This document shows positions 1 through 7,980 of a stretch of DNA of 12,500 nt, in pieces. Both the position numbers and the translations under genes were made by a program. Position 1 is the first letter of the stretch. Every line of letters starts with the position of its first letter. Origin of the DNA: Trachelipus rathkii (lineage: Eukaryota; Arthropoda; Malacostraca; Isopoda; Trachelipodidae); NCBI GenBank assembly GCA_015478945.1, contig JABUQX010053373.1, positions 1 through 12,500 of the forward strand. The letters run 5' to 3'. The notes below the pieces were generated by a model. It did no database searches. It saw only the letters and a list, made by a program, of their open reading frames with translations, and was not told the origin of the DNA.

Positions 1-109
1 AGAGAGATTTAACATTTTTTAAATATTTTTTTATTGTTTTTTAATTATGAATTTGTTCTCTAAAAATAAGATAGGCTGCCCTACCCAGCCCATCCGCTTA
101 ATCGCCCAA

Positions 110-280
110 CGATATACTATATATATATAATAGTATACTATATATACTATAATATAATATAATTATTCTCTATATATATATTATATATATATATATTATT
201 TACTAGATCGTTATAGTTACTATATATAGCTATATTATATATATATACTATAATATATAACTATATATATAATATATGTA
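110..280. repeat. TA-rich microsatellite array
   Basis: Almost pure A/T with long runs of alternating TA broken by single C or G bases. It separates the AT-rich left edge (1-109, where I see only a short GC-richer patch near 75-110) from the mixed-composition block that follows. No coding or RNA signal is visible. Confidence 0.93.
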
Positions 281-850
281 CCACCTCTGCTGAAGCTGCT
301 TGCTATTTTCAGGTGTGTCGATTTTCTCTATATGTATTGTGACTCGCATATCTTGGGTAGTTCCTTTTACACGTTGTCCTTGAAAAGGCAAAGTCTATGC
401 CTTTTCGTCTTATCAATTTCTCCAATCTATAAGTCCGACTTCTAGGCTCTCTCACATCTGTCAACATCATTCGAATATACGCACGTTCCTCTCTATACTC
501 TTAGCTTTTACAACGGACATTTTCTTCTTCTTTCTTCTTCTTCTAAAATCACCTATTATATTCCTCCCCTGAGGGGGGATCTCTTTCCTCCCCTGAGGGG
601 GAATCTCTTTCAGGAGTCTTATTAATCCATTCTCTGTCTAACTCTATAACCCCAGACTATAACCGCTACGCTCATCTTTTCGTGTATTCCATTTATAAAG
701 TCTATCGAACACAGTCTTTTTTATCTATTTTGCTAACCTCTTTTCATATCCAAAACTTTAAGATGTTTAAGGCTATTAATTTGGTCCTGTTTTTTTTTAT
801 TTTCCTTAGCTCTGATAAAATTTAGGAAACCTCTTTCCTTTATTCGTGAG
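281..850. other. Unclassified block between two TA arrays
   Basis: About 570 bases of mixed composition, pyrimidine-rich on the + strand, with a TTCTTC-type tract near 520-545 and poly-T runs near 790. No open frame of useful length and no recognisable protein motif. It lies upstream of the endonuclease remnant of LINE copy 1 and in a plausible position for that element's 5' part, interrupted by the TA array at 851-990, but I could not match any LINE motif here, so the assignment stays open. Confidence 0.4.
561..608. repeat. 24-bp tandem duplication with internal palindrome
   Basis: Two adjacent 24-base units (561-584 and 585-608) differ by one base. Each carries the self-complementary core CCCCTGAGGGG, so each unit can form a short hairpin. 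If translated, the unit would give an eight-residue repeat rich in Ser, Pro, Glu and Gly, but no open frame supports coding. Confidence 0.85.
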
Positions 851-990
851 AGTAATATATATATAGTACTATATACTATATATTATATATATATATGATA
901 TATAATATAACTATATATATATATTATCATTAACATATAATATATATACTATATATATTATATATATATATATAGTATCATACTATATCT
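851..990. repeat. TA microsatellite array
   Basis: Alternating TA with sparse C and G interruptions. It ends immediately before the first recognisable endonuclease words of LINE copy 1, so it either interrupts the element or marks its truncated 5' end. Confidence 0.93.
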
Positions 991-2068
991 ATATCTTCTC
1001 ATCCAAATACTCAGGTCCTCTAATACTGAGGTCCTTTCAATGTACACAACACTGCATGGTTGGGGATCCTCTCCTACTGATTTGGTGGGGAGGACCCGAT
1101 CATTTAGCATCCTCCTCTAAACGATCTGCGCGCAACTAATATAAATGAACCCACACACATTCCGGCATACGTACCTAACCAATTCTGAACACACTTGACC
1201 TAACTGTTTCACCACTAGTCCTTCTCTCTATAAAACACCCACGCCTTCGCTCCTATTGGTAATCTGACCACAAAACTTATATCTCTAAAAATTTTTAATA
1301 CTCTCATCCAACAGCTCGCGATCCTGCCTACCGCGTTTTTTCGCACTATTGATCGACGCTGATTGGGGGGCGCTTGCGCTGTCTTCCTAACGCTAACCTA
1401 TAACTGGAATGACTGCTTTTGTCCTCTGTGACGCTTCGACTTTCTGCCGACCTGGTGGGAGCTGTAACCTTGAACGGGATTGAGCAGGTTCATGTCCCAT
1501 TCTTACCCGACTAAATCTTTCTCCTCCTACAATATCCATGGTTCGCATCGATGCTTGTTCCTCTGGCCATTCAGGCTAAGAGACAGTGCGTATCGGGGGA
1601 CGGGGAAAAAAAAAAAAAAAGTATTTTTTTGGGGAAAAAAAAAAACTTTTCCGCCCCCCCGTTTTCGCCTAATCACTCTTAGCTAATTTCATTCCAGCAC
1701 AGAAATCAGTTGCAGGGATACTCTTCGACGAGCAAAGCGGGCTTTTCATCAAACGAAAGTGCGCTAAACCTCCTTGGGTTCCCTACTGACAAATCTTATC
1801 TGGCTCTGCAAAACTTCTAGACAACTCTACCTTACCTTCTTAATTCTGATCTTCTCCTCTATTTCGATCTGCCATGTTCTGTACGCTAGATATCTCCAAC
1901 TGAAAAGGAAATACTCTTCGGCCCTCCTGTTTTCTCCTAACTCAACCCTGGACGATATTCTGGTATTACCTCATTCCTCCTCCTTCTCCCTCTCAGGTGT
2001 CCATGCCTTTTGTCCTGTGATTACATTATGATCGGGTGTATAGGCTCGCTGAAAATCTACGACGTTTA
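991..2068 (+). pseudogene. LINE ORF2 remnant: AP endonuclease end and linker
   Basis: At 1030-1065 one frame reads GPFNVHNTAWLG, close to the GDFNVHH..WL words of APE-type LINE endonucleases, where the Asp of GDFN is a catalytic residue; here it reads Pro. The preceding bases (about 1002-1030) read SHPNTQVL in the same frame, also typical. At 1252-1271 the bases encode PIGN followed by a frame-shifted SDH, the conserved catalytic C-terminal motif of the domain; one base appears to be missing. Downstream, ADW (near 1360), PWF (near 1540) and NSTLDD (about 1936-1953) are linker words seen between endonuclease and reverse transcriptase in related elements. The N-terminal half of the endonuclease is missing, lying where the TA array 851-990 now sits. 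Not functional as written. The family call rests on recognised words and their order, without alignment. Confidence 0.75.
1602..1660. repeat. Homopolymer cluster inside the LINE linker
   Basis: Within 59 bases there are G4, A15, T7, G4, A11, T4 and C7 runs. The pattern G4-A(n) occurs twice. It sits in the linker of LINE copy 1, where coding sequence would be expected, and recognisable linker words continue on both sides. Expanded A-rich patches, a nested short tail, or homopolymer-length errors are all possible. Confidence 0.8.
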
Positions 2069-2840
2069 GGTAAGGCGGGTGGACCCGCGGATGGCAATTA
2101 CCTCCCCACGAGTTTTGAGGGAGTGTGCCTACCGTGCTATCCCCGCCCCTAATTCAACTATATTCTCTCTATGTCATCAAAACTTAACACTTTCCCTCAG
2201 TGTTGGAAGCACGCACATGTCCCAGACCTGATTTCATCCGAAAAAGGAAACCGCCCTGATCCCTTCTCAACTGCATTGCCCTATAGCTCCTTACTTGTAT
2301 TCTATCGTAAGATCTTTGAAAACTCTCCCCTCAACACATCTCATCTTCTATAGATTCATCACTGAGAAATCCATCACTTCTTTCCGATCGCCAGTACGGC
2401 TTTCGCGCGCTCGAGGTCTATGCGCATATACTTTCTATCTCTTACCCGATTTATGGCTTTTCCGCCCTTAAGGAACTACGCGGGAAGACTTGCGCTGGTT
2501 GGCGCTTGACCATATCCCAAAGCCATTTGACCCGGGTATGGCAACGCGTCACTGCTCTCCAAGGCTCCACTCCCTTTGGGGTTTCCTCCTTCTTTTTGCT
2601 TACTTATGTCAGTTTTTCTTCAAATCGCTCAATATCCGCTGTTTTGTTGATGGGGCGACTTCTCTCTGTCAATTCAATAGGGATGTTCCTCAGGGTTCTG
2701 TCTTATCTCCTACTCTATTCCTACTTTTCATTAATGATCCTTCTCCCTGCAACATCTAACTCTAAATTCACTCTTATGCCGATTGACTCGACTTCATTCT
2801 TCAACATCATTTCACTTCTGCTCCTATCTTTCTAGACTTC
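2069..2840 (+). pseudogene. LINE reverse transcriptase domain, frameshifted
   Basis: The domain opens with GKAGGP at 2069-2086 and, two bases out of frame, PRVLRECA at 2106-2129, matching the GPDGI/PPRVLREC start of LINE reverse transcriptases. FPQCWKHA (about 2192-2215), KGNRPDP (2243-2263) and FYRKIFE (2300-2320) are fingers motifs. LALD at 2499-2510 followed by FD at 2526-2531 is the palm A motif with the first catalytic Asp present. PQGSVLSPTLF at 2688-2720 is palm B. The catalytic YADD motif at 2775-2787 is split by a single extra T at 2784. The domain therefore spans at least three frames with internal stops and is inactive as written. Identification is strong because several ordered motifs agree. 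Confidence 0.9.
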
Positions 2841-3700
2841 TAGAATTGCCTCTTCGTCTTAAATCTTTCCCCCGAATTCTATCTCTGTCGCTGACTCCGA
2901 TAGGAATTTCCGGTGGGGTCCGTCTGAACCTTGTGAAGAATTTCAATTCTTTAAAAAACTCAACTCTCACAGATCTTCACATACTCTATAGACACCTTCC
3001 AACTATTCCTATTTCTTTCGACCGCCGGTCTCTCTCGTCCTCTCCGCTGTCGACAAATATATAACCATCCTAGGCTTACCATAAACAAAAAAAATGTTGT
3101 CTTGGCAACCTCACATCACAACTGGCGTTGCTAACAGCGCGGACACCGTCAAGAGAAGATGGGAGTGAGTTCTGTGTTCAGACTGCGAGACACTTGATTT
3201 TGTCCTCTCTCACGTTACTCCAGCTAATACCATAAAGGGCCCTCGCATACCGCGCCTCGGTGAGATATGTGAGTCACACGAGGGACGCGACACTCTATAT
3301 CTGGGGGGTCTGGTTTACAACACCCGCTTTTGGACAGGGTCGGAAGTCAAAGGCCAAAGAGCTTATAAAAGACTGAGTACTCTAGGAGTACCTTGTTCGA
3401 GTTCACTTTGACCCTGCACTATCTGTTATGCGTGCGCTGCGAGGTTATGGTGCTGTTTACCTCTCCTTTTCTACTATTACCCAGCAGCGGCAGGTCCGAA
3501 GGAGCTTATTCTACTCGACGATACCTCCACCTTTGCGTCGCTCGTAGAACCATAGGGGTGCTCGTATCTGCCACATGAGTTTTGTGCTTATATCTACTCC
3601 AGGCAGTTCGACTGCGGTGCTTATCCTCATCTTTCACCTGCTAATCTGTTCCTGTGGAATTCTCTTCCATCTTCCGTGTTTCCCTACCTGAATTTAAATC
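2841..3700 (+). pseudogene. LINE ORF2 C-terminal region, frameshifted
   Basis: Follows the broken YADD motif. Recognisable words include ILGL (near 3067), WQPHIT at 3103-3120, a LLDRV..SK-like stretch at 3328-3353 and LWNSLPSSVFP at 3652-3684. The same words occur in the same order in copy 2 (for example the LLDRV-like stretch at 4787-4812 and LWNSL at 5115-5129), which confirms that this is a repeat family rather than chance. Frame changes are frequent. The role of this region in related LINEs is usually assigned to RNA or DNA binding; no specific metal-binding motif is clear here. Confidence 0.8.
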
Positions 3701-3852
3701 TCCCCACTTTCAAAGCTGCCGTCTATCGCTCATTACTCGTAAGTTTGCTTTGTTATTGTTCGACTTCCTGAGCCCAGCGTGAAAACCACCCTCCTTGAAT
3801 AAGTGGCTCTGCCCGTGAGTGGTGGTGACACTGTAAAAAAAAAAAAAAAAAA
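3700..3852 (+). other. 3' end and 3' UTR of LINE copy 1 with A18 tail
   Basis: After the last recognisable coding words the element ends with a short UTR. Its core, CTCCTTGAAT followed by a GGCTCTGCC stem-loop at 3805-3813 and then GTGAGTGGTGGTGACA, recurs in copy 2 (5250-5290) and in the SINE at 7355-7395. The A run at 3835-3852 is the retroposon tail; it passes directly into a short TATA stretch. Confidence 0.85.
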
Positions 3853-3871
3853 TATATACTACTCTCCGGGC

Positions 3872-3888
3872 CTCTCTCTCTCTCTCTC
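3872..3888. repeat. (CT)n microsatellite
   Basis: An uninterrupted run of about eight CT units, part of a wider pyrimidine-rich patch (3860-3905) between the poly-A tail of LINE copy 1 and the next TA array. Confidence 0.9.
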
Positions 3889-3912
3889 GTCTCTAACCTC
3901 TCTAACTACACT

Positions 3913-4056
3913 AGTATATATATATTATATATATATACTAATATATCATATATAACTATATATATATAACTATATATATATATATATATATCATATATAT
4001 ACTCCTCACGCTATATATATATACTATATGATTATATCCTAGTATATATATATATT
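3913..4056. repeat. TA microsatellite array
   Basis: Alternating TA with scattered C interruptions, downstream of the LINE copy 1 tail. The bases after it (4057-4272) are AT-rich spacer with no coding, RNA or repeat signal that I recognise. Confidence 0.92.
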
Positions 4057-4272
4057 ACTACTAGCTAATAAAGCCCAAAATTAATTCAACATTAGATCAT
4101 TTGAGTCTATTAATTCTTACAGTTTTTTTTTTAACTTAAAAACTAATTCGATGGTAACTGTTATTGTTTTTCTTTCAAATTCGGGTATAGAATTTAAATA
4201 TATTATTTATCCGAAATGTGCCTTAAGAACAAATAATAACTTACATTCATTTTAATTCTTTTATAAAATAAA

Positions 4273-5170
4273 TGCACATCTAAACTCTATCCACTCGTAT
4301 GCCGATGACTCGACCCTCATTCTTCAAACTCATTTCAATTCTGCCTCCTTCTTTTACTTCTAGAATTGCCCTCTCGGTCTTCAATCTTTCCGATTCTATT
4401 CTCGCAGATCTGGATTAGATATTTCCGAGGCTGGGGTCGTCAACTCGACCGTGTGAAGTTCAAATTCTTTAAAAACTCAAACTTCTCCCATCTCCCTCTC
4501 TAAAACACCTCATCCAACTTTCCTATTCGTCTTTCGCACGGTCTCTCGTCCATCCCTGTGACATAATATACATCCTGGCTTCAACATTAACAATAAAACG
4601 TCTTGGAAACCTACACATCACACAACGGTTGCTAGGCGCGCCCCTCACAGAAACCTGCGGAATCATGTTATATGCAACTGCCGTGACTTATTTTTCTTCC
4701 TTCTCAATAATCTCCAGCTATACAAGGGCCTCATCCGCCCTTGTAATGGAGTACTGTTCTCATATGTGGGGCTCTGGTTTCACCGGCTTTTGGACAGGGT
4801 CAAGTCAAAGGCGCAAAACAGACCTTATAACTGTTCTGCTAGCTATTACCACTTCACTTGACCTCTCATTCTTGCGGTCGCGATGTTGCGTGCTTTAATC
4901 TCTTTTCTAATATGGTACCCTCACCACCCCACTCCCCGACAGCGAGCAGATGCTCGAGGGAAATTTAGGCTAACTCGCGGTTACTACCCCACCTTTTCGG
5001 CGCCCGCGTGCCACAAGGGGTGCTGCTGTCTCGCAGCAGAGTTTTGTGTTGGAGAATATCGGCTAACTCCAGGCTAGTACGCCTGCGGTGCTTCCTTCTT
5101 TCCGCACCTCTGTTCTGTGGAATTCTCTACTATCTCTTGACGTGTTATCACTGCTGAATTTAATCTCCCT
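4273..5170 (+). pseudogene. Truncated LINE ORF2 (YADD to C terminus)
   Basis: The coding part of LINE copy 2. It starts in the reverse transcriptase palm next to YADD (4298-4309) and continues through the thumb and C-terminal words. Open stretches at 4629-4898 and 4883-5077 are two frame segments of the same original reading frame; MEYCSHMWG lies in the first. Stops and shifts break the frame at several places. The part upstream of palm C (endonuclease, fingers, palm A and B) is absent, so no enzyme could be made from this copy. Confidence 0.82.
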
Positions 5171-5239
5171 CTCCTTCAAAGCTTGGCGTCTGTGCCTCAT
5201 CTGCGTAATTTGCAGTAGAGGGTGAAATTTCTCGCAGAC

Positions 5240-5318
5240 GTGTAACCACCCCTCCTTGATAGGGCTCTGCCCGTGCCGAGTGTGTGACCACTATATACAA
5301 AAAAAAAAAAAAAAAAAA
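5240..5318 (+). other. 3' UTR of LINE copy 2 with A20 tail
   Basis: The tail core CCACCCCTCCTTGAT is followed by a GGGCTCTGCCC stem-loop at 5262-5272 (four base pairs, three-base loop), then a GTG-rich stretch and an A run at 5299-5318. It matches the end of copy 1 and the SINE tail near 7355-7395, and defines the family's 3' end. Confidence 0.87.
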
Positions 5319-5550
5319 GTGTTTTATTAGATTTCTAGGTAGAAAAAATATGTATTCTAAATAAATTAACATTTATGAATACTGTAATTGTGTATACCCT
5401 GTCACTAAAAAGTTTGACTAATTTTCGCACACAAAAATTAGAGATTTTATCGTAACTTTGCGAAATTTCCTAGAAGAATCGATCGGTTCCATATGATTAA
5501 ATTTAGTGCTAAGCAAAAGCACGCCACGAGTGTAGGAGTACACCTCTCCG
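5319..5550. other. AT-rich spacer, no recognised feature
   Basis: About 230 bases of single-copy-looking AT-rich sequence between the LINE copy 2 tail and the next TA array. I see no motif, palindrome or tRNA-like box that I could support. Confidence 0.6.
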
Positions 5551-5828
5551 ATATATATAATACCCTATTTATACTATATACTATCATATAAATATATATA
5601 CATATATATAATTATTATATATACATATATATTATGTTCTTTCATTATTATACTATATATATATATACTACCTATATATACTCATATCATTATATATAAT
5701 TTATACTATACTATACTACTATATATTATATATATATATATATATACTATATATATGATATATATATAATTATATACTATATAACTACATAATATATGTA
5801 ATAGGTATATAATATATACATATATAGT
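5551..5828. repeat. TA microsatellite array
   Basis: Long TA array with C interruptions and a few ATTATT breaks. It contains no islands longer than about 15 bases of other composition. Confidence 0.93.
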
Positions 5829-6144
5829 TAAACAGTGGGTGGCGCGATTTCCTTACGTACCACTCCTCCCCCTCCCTCCTCTTCAATTTCTGCGTTATTC
5901 TTAACATGATTCAGACTTTGGATCTTTTCTTTTATAAAACACAAAAGCACTGCGTGCTTCATATAGAAGTAACATTTCAAATTTTATTTATTGAGTAGGC
6001 TTGTTTAGTACACCTCCTTAGGTAACCCAACGTACCACCAACTTCGTCATTCTTTTCTTGCTGTCAGCACAACAAACAGAGTCTATCTTATCATCTGCTT
6101 TCTCAATAATCGTTCGAATCTAAATCAACAACGACACGGAATTT
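5829..6144. other. Unclassified island between TA arrays
   Basis: About 315 bases of mixed composition with a CCTCCCCCTCCCTCC pyrimidine tract near 5867-5881. A CGTTCGAATC word at 6112-6121 resembles a pol III B box, but no A box lies at a suitable distance, so I do not call a tRNA-like element. No coding signal. Confidence 0.5.
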
Positions 6145-6285
6145 ATATAATACTATATATATATATTTATACTATATATTATATACTATATATATATATT
6201 ATATACTATTATACTATATATAGTATATATATATAACTATATATTATATATATATAATATATATATTATATATATATTATAAAGA
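6145..6285. repeat. TA array flanking the palindrome on the left
   Basis: Alternating TA that ends shortly before the left arm of the large inverted repeat. A similar array (7109-7240) flanks the right arm. Confidence 0.92.
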
Positions 6286-6344
6286 AAATAAATTGCAATC
6301 AAAACGCAATATATCTTATTGTATATGATTAAATCAGAACCAAA

Positions 6345-7108
6345 ACGTATATTCACCACTCGCTTGGGAATTACGAAGTTTTGCTGGACCCTAGCAATGA
6401 TATACGTGCAAACTGTATTGACCACCAACCGATGAACTAAAAGGAAACCCACCACTTTATCCTACTGAAAGCAATCCTAAGGCTTCCCAAACGAGTCGAG
6501 AGCTTCATGTCTAGGACATCTATACCAGCCGGACATCCCCCCGTTCACATTCGGGCCCTGGGGCCCAAACAAGGGTACCCCCCCTTCGCAAGGTGACAAA
6601 TACTCATCAGGAACCCCGGGGGCCAGATATACAGAAAATAAATCTGCAATGAATCCCAATATAATTTTGCATTGATTAAACACACCCTTAGAATCATTCT
6701 CAGCTCCTTTCGGGAAATCGAACCTGACCTGCACGTATTACTGCTAGAGTCCAGGTCAATTCCACCAGCGGGGATGAAAACTATTCTCCGGGAGTGTTTT
6801 ATCATTCAAAAATTATATTATGCGTTCTTGCAATTTTATCATTTCTGTAAACATCTTGGCCCCAGGGTAACCCATTGAGGCTGATTCTTTACAATCTCGC
6901 GGTACCAGTTTGGCCCCAAGGCCGAAGTGCTAGGGTTAGAATGTCCTAACATAACCTCCACATCTTCTGAGGCAAGCCTTAGATTTGCTTCAGAGGAATA
7001 ACGTGGTGGTTGTCCTTTTAGTTCATCGTGGTCTGGGTGGTCAAACACTTCACGGTATCATCTGCCTAGGGTACCAGGTTCGAAATCCAAGCAGGTGAAC
7101 ATATATTT
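6345..7108. repeat. Large imperfect palindrome (two arms of nearly 400 bp)
   Basis: The left half (6345-6738) is similar to the reverse complement of the right half (6739-7108) over its whole length, with a centre near 6730-6739 and almost no loop. Paired words seen by eye: 6348-6357 with 7094-7103, GATGAACTAAAAGGA at 6431-6445 with 7013-7027, CTAAGGCTT at 6477-6485 with 6974-6982, and TAGGACAT at 6512-6519 with 6941-6948. I judge identity at very roughly 70 percent, with many small indels. Mirror-image open frames (+ strand from 6672, - strand from 6805, both beginning with Met-Ile-Lys-His) are a by-product of this symmetry and not genes. It could be a fold-back or MITE-like non-autonomous DNA element, an inverted pair of one repeat, or a sequencing/assembly fold-back artefact. 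The similarity stops in the TA arrays on both sides. Confidence 0.85.
7020..7095 (+). other. tRNA-like segment (pol III A and B boxes) in the right palindrome arm
   Basis: TGGTCTGGGTGG at 7029-7040 resembles an A box and GGTTCGAAATCC at 7077-7088 is one inserted base away from a B box (GGTTCGANNCC). Their spacing is about that of a tRNA. It points outward from the palindrome centre. The left arm holds a more degraded mirror copy on the - strand. No acceptor stem pairs, so it is a tRNA-derived repeat head at most, not a tRNA gene. Confidence 0.5.
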
Positions 7109-7240
7109 ACGGCGGTGTTTATACTACAAATATATAATATATATATTATCATATTATCATATATATATATATATACTATATATATATTACTATCTATATA
7201 TCAAATTAATATATATATATATCTCATAAATATATATATA
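7109..7240. repeat. TA array flanking the palindrome on the right
   Basis: TA array between the right palindrome arm and the tRNA-derived SINE. Interrupted by short CAAATTAA and CTCATAAA patches. Confidence 0.92.
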
Positions 7241-7410
7241 AGTCTGCCAGCTACACCGTGGAACCTCAATCGGTCCAGAGCGACAGAGCCTCATGGCAAG
7301 TAACCGGGTTTCGATCCTAGTCCGCGTCCTAGGTACGCAATTACTAGAGAATGCTCCCCTCCCTTGAATTAGGGCTATGCCCTTGAGTGTGATGAACTCT
7401 TCCTTCTAAA
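7241..7410 (+). mobile_element. tRNA-derived SINE with LINE-type tail
   Basis: A short (about 170 bp) retroposon. The head (about 7250-7325) looks tRNA-derived: CCTCAATCGGTCCAGAGCG resembles an A box and D arm, and GGGTTTCGATCC near 7306-7317 is a B box. The last part (7352-7395) reads CCCCTCCCTTGAATTAGGG then CTATGCCCTTGAGTGTGATGA, clearly related to the 3' UTRs of LINE copies 1 and 2, including the stem-loop AGGGC-TAT-GCCCT at 7371-7383. SINEs that share a 3' tail with a LINE are generally thought to be copied by that LINE's reverse transcriptase. It ends in a short A/T patch that leads into a TA array rather than a clear poly-A run. Head identity is moderately sure, tail match strongly sure. 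Confidence 0.8.
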
Positions 7411-7420
7411 TATACCCCTA

Positions 7421-7795
7421 ATAATATATATATATATCATATAATATATATATATATATCAACTAGATATCTACAACATATATATCTATTATAATGATAT
7501 ATTAACTACGCCATAATATCATATTATATACTATATAATATATATATATACTATATATATATCTATACCTATATACTATATATATACTATATCTTATAAC
7601 TAAATTAATATATATATTATATTATAATCATTATTAAATATATATACTATACTATATATATTATAATATATATATATATCTACACTATAATATATATACT
7701 ATATATAACCCTATATACTACTATAATACTCATATATATTAATTATATATATATTATATATACTAAATATATAATATATTACATAATATAATAAC
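7421..7795. repeat. TA array
   Basis: TA array with C interruptions and short ATTAAT patches, starting right after the SINE tail. The sequence after it (7796-7980) is AT-rich, single-copy-looking spacer in which I recognise nothing. Confidence 0.92.
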
Positions 7796-7980
7796 TCTTT
7801 TATTCATGTTACAATAGAAATACGGAAATGACCTAGCGATTGTAATAAATAAGCGTTTTAAAATAATAATAAGTGCGTAGAATAACATCATATCTTTGTA
7901 CATTGAAAGAGAAATAAAGTTTCTCAGATAACTTGATTATTAATTATGGTATCAGGATTATCGTTTTAAAATTATGTGCA

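Larger units (their letters stand above)
991..3852 (+). mobile_element. Non-LTR retrotransposon (LINE) copy 1, frameshifted, with poly-A tail
   Basis: A degraded LINE of about 2.9 kb on the + strand. Read across all three forward frames it keeps the expected order of a single large ORF2: endonuclease words (1000-1290), linker (1290-2068), reverse transcriptase (2069-2800), C-terminal region (2840-3690), 3' UTR and an 18-A run at 3835-3852. LINEs of this kind nick target DNA with the endonuclease and copy their RNA in place. The motif set (GPDG-like, PQGSVLSPTLF, YADD interrupted, LWNSLP) fits the Jockey/CR1/L2 group; the exact clade is unresolved. There is no continuous ORF: stops and frame changes occur every few dozen codons, so this copy cannot encode a working protein as written. 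The 5' end and any ORF1 are absent or unrecognisable. Confidence 0.9.
4273..5318 (+). mobile_element. LINE copy 2, 5'-truncated, with poly-A tail
   Basis: A second member of the same LINE family in the same orientation, about 1.05 kb. Similarity to copy 1 begins abruptly at the ACATCTAA word (4276 here, about 2751 in copy 1). The catalytic YADD motif is intact at 4298-4309. Further shared words are MEYCSHMWG at 4746-4772, the LLDRV-like stretch at 4787-4812 and LWNSL at 5115-5129. The 3' UTR follows (5240-5298) and an A run at 5299-5318 ends the copy. Abrupt 5' loss with an intact 3' end is what incomplete target-primed reverse transcription produces, so this was probably dead on arrival. I found no clear target-site duplication, although TTTTAT-like words occur on both sides (near 4259 and 5322). 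Confidence 0.88.

Noticed and set aside
110..990. CRISPR-like array or centromeric satellite from the repeated short units
   Set aside because: The repeats are simple TA dinucleotides without spacers or a higher-order monomer.
4259..5330. Target-site duplication around LINE copy 2
   Set aside because: The TTTTAT-like words on the two sides are too short and AT-rich to distinguish from background.
6112..6121. B-box-like CGTTCGAATC word
   Set aside because: No A box at a workable distance on either side, so a lone 10-base match is not enough.
6545..6878. Overlapping opposite-strand open frames (- strand 6545-6805, + strand 6672-6878) with similar proteins starting Met-Ile-Lys-His
   Set aside because: Their similarity follows from the palindrome; neither has a recognisable domain or coding context.
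7115..7303. Tyr/Ile-rich open frame
   Set aside because: It translates a TA array and runs into the SINE head; composition alone explains it.
7241..7330. Functional tRNA gene
   Set aside because: B box is good but acceptor-stem pairing and a clean A box are missing, and a LINE-type tail follows; a SINE explains it better.
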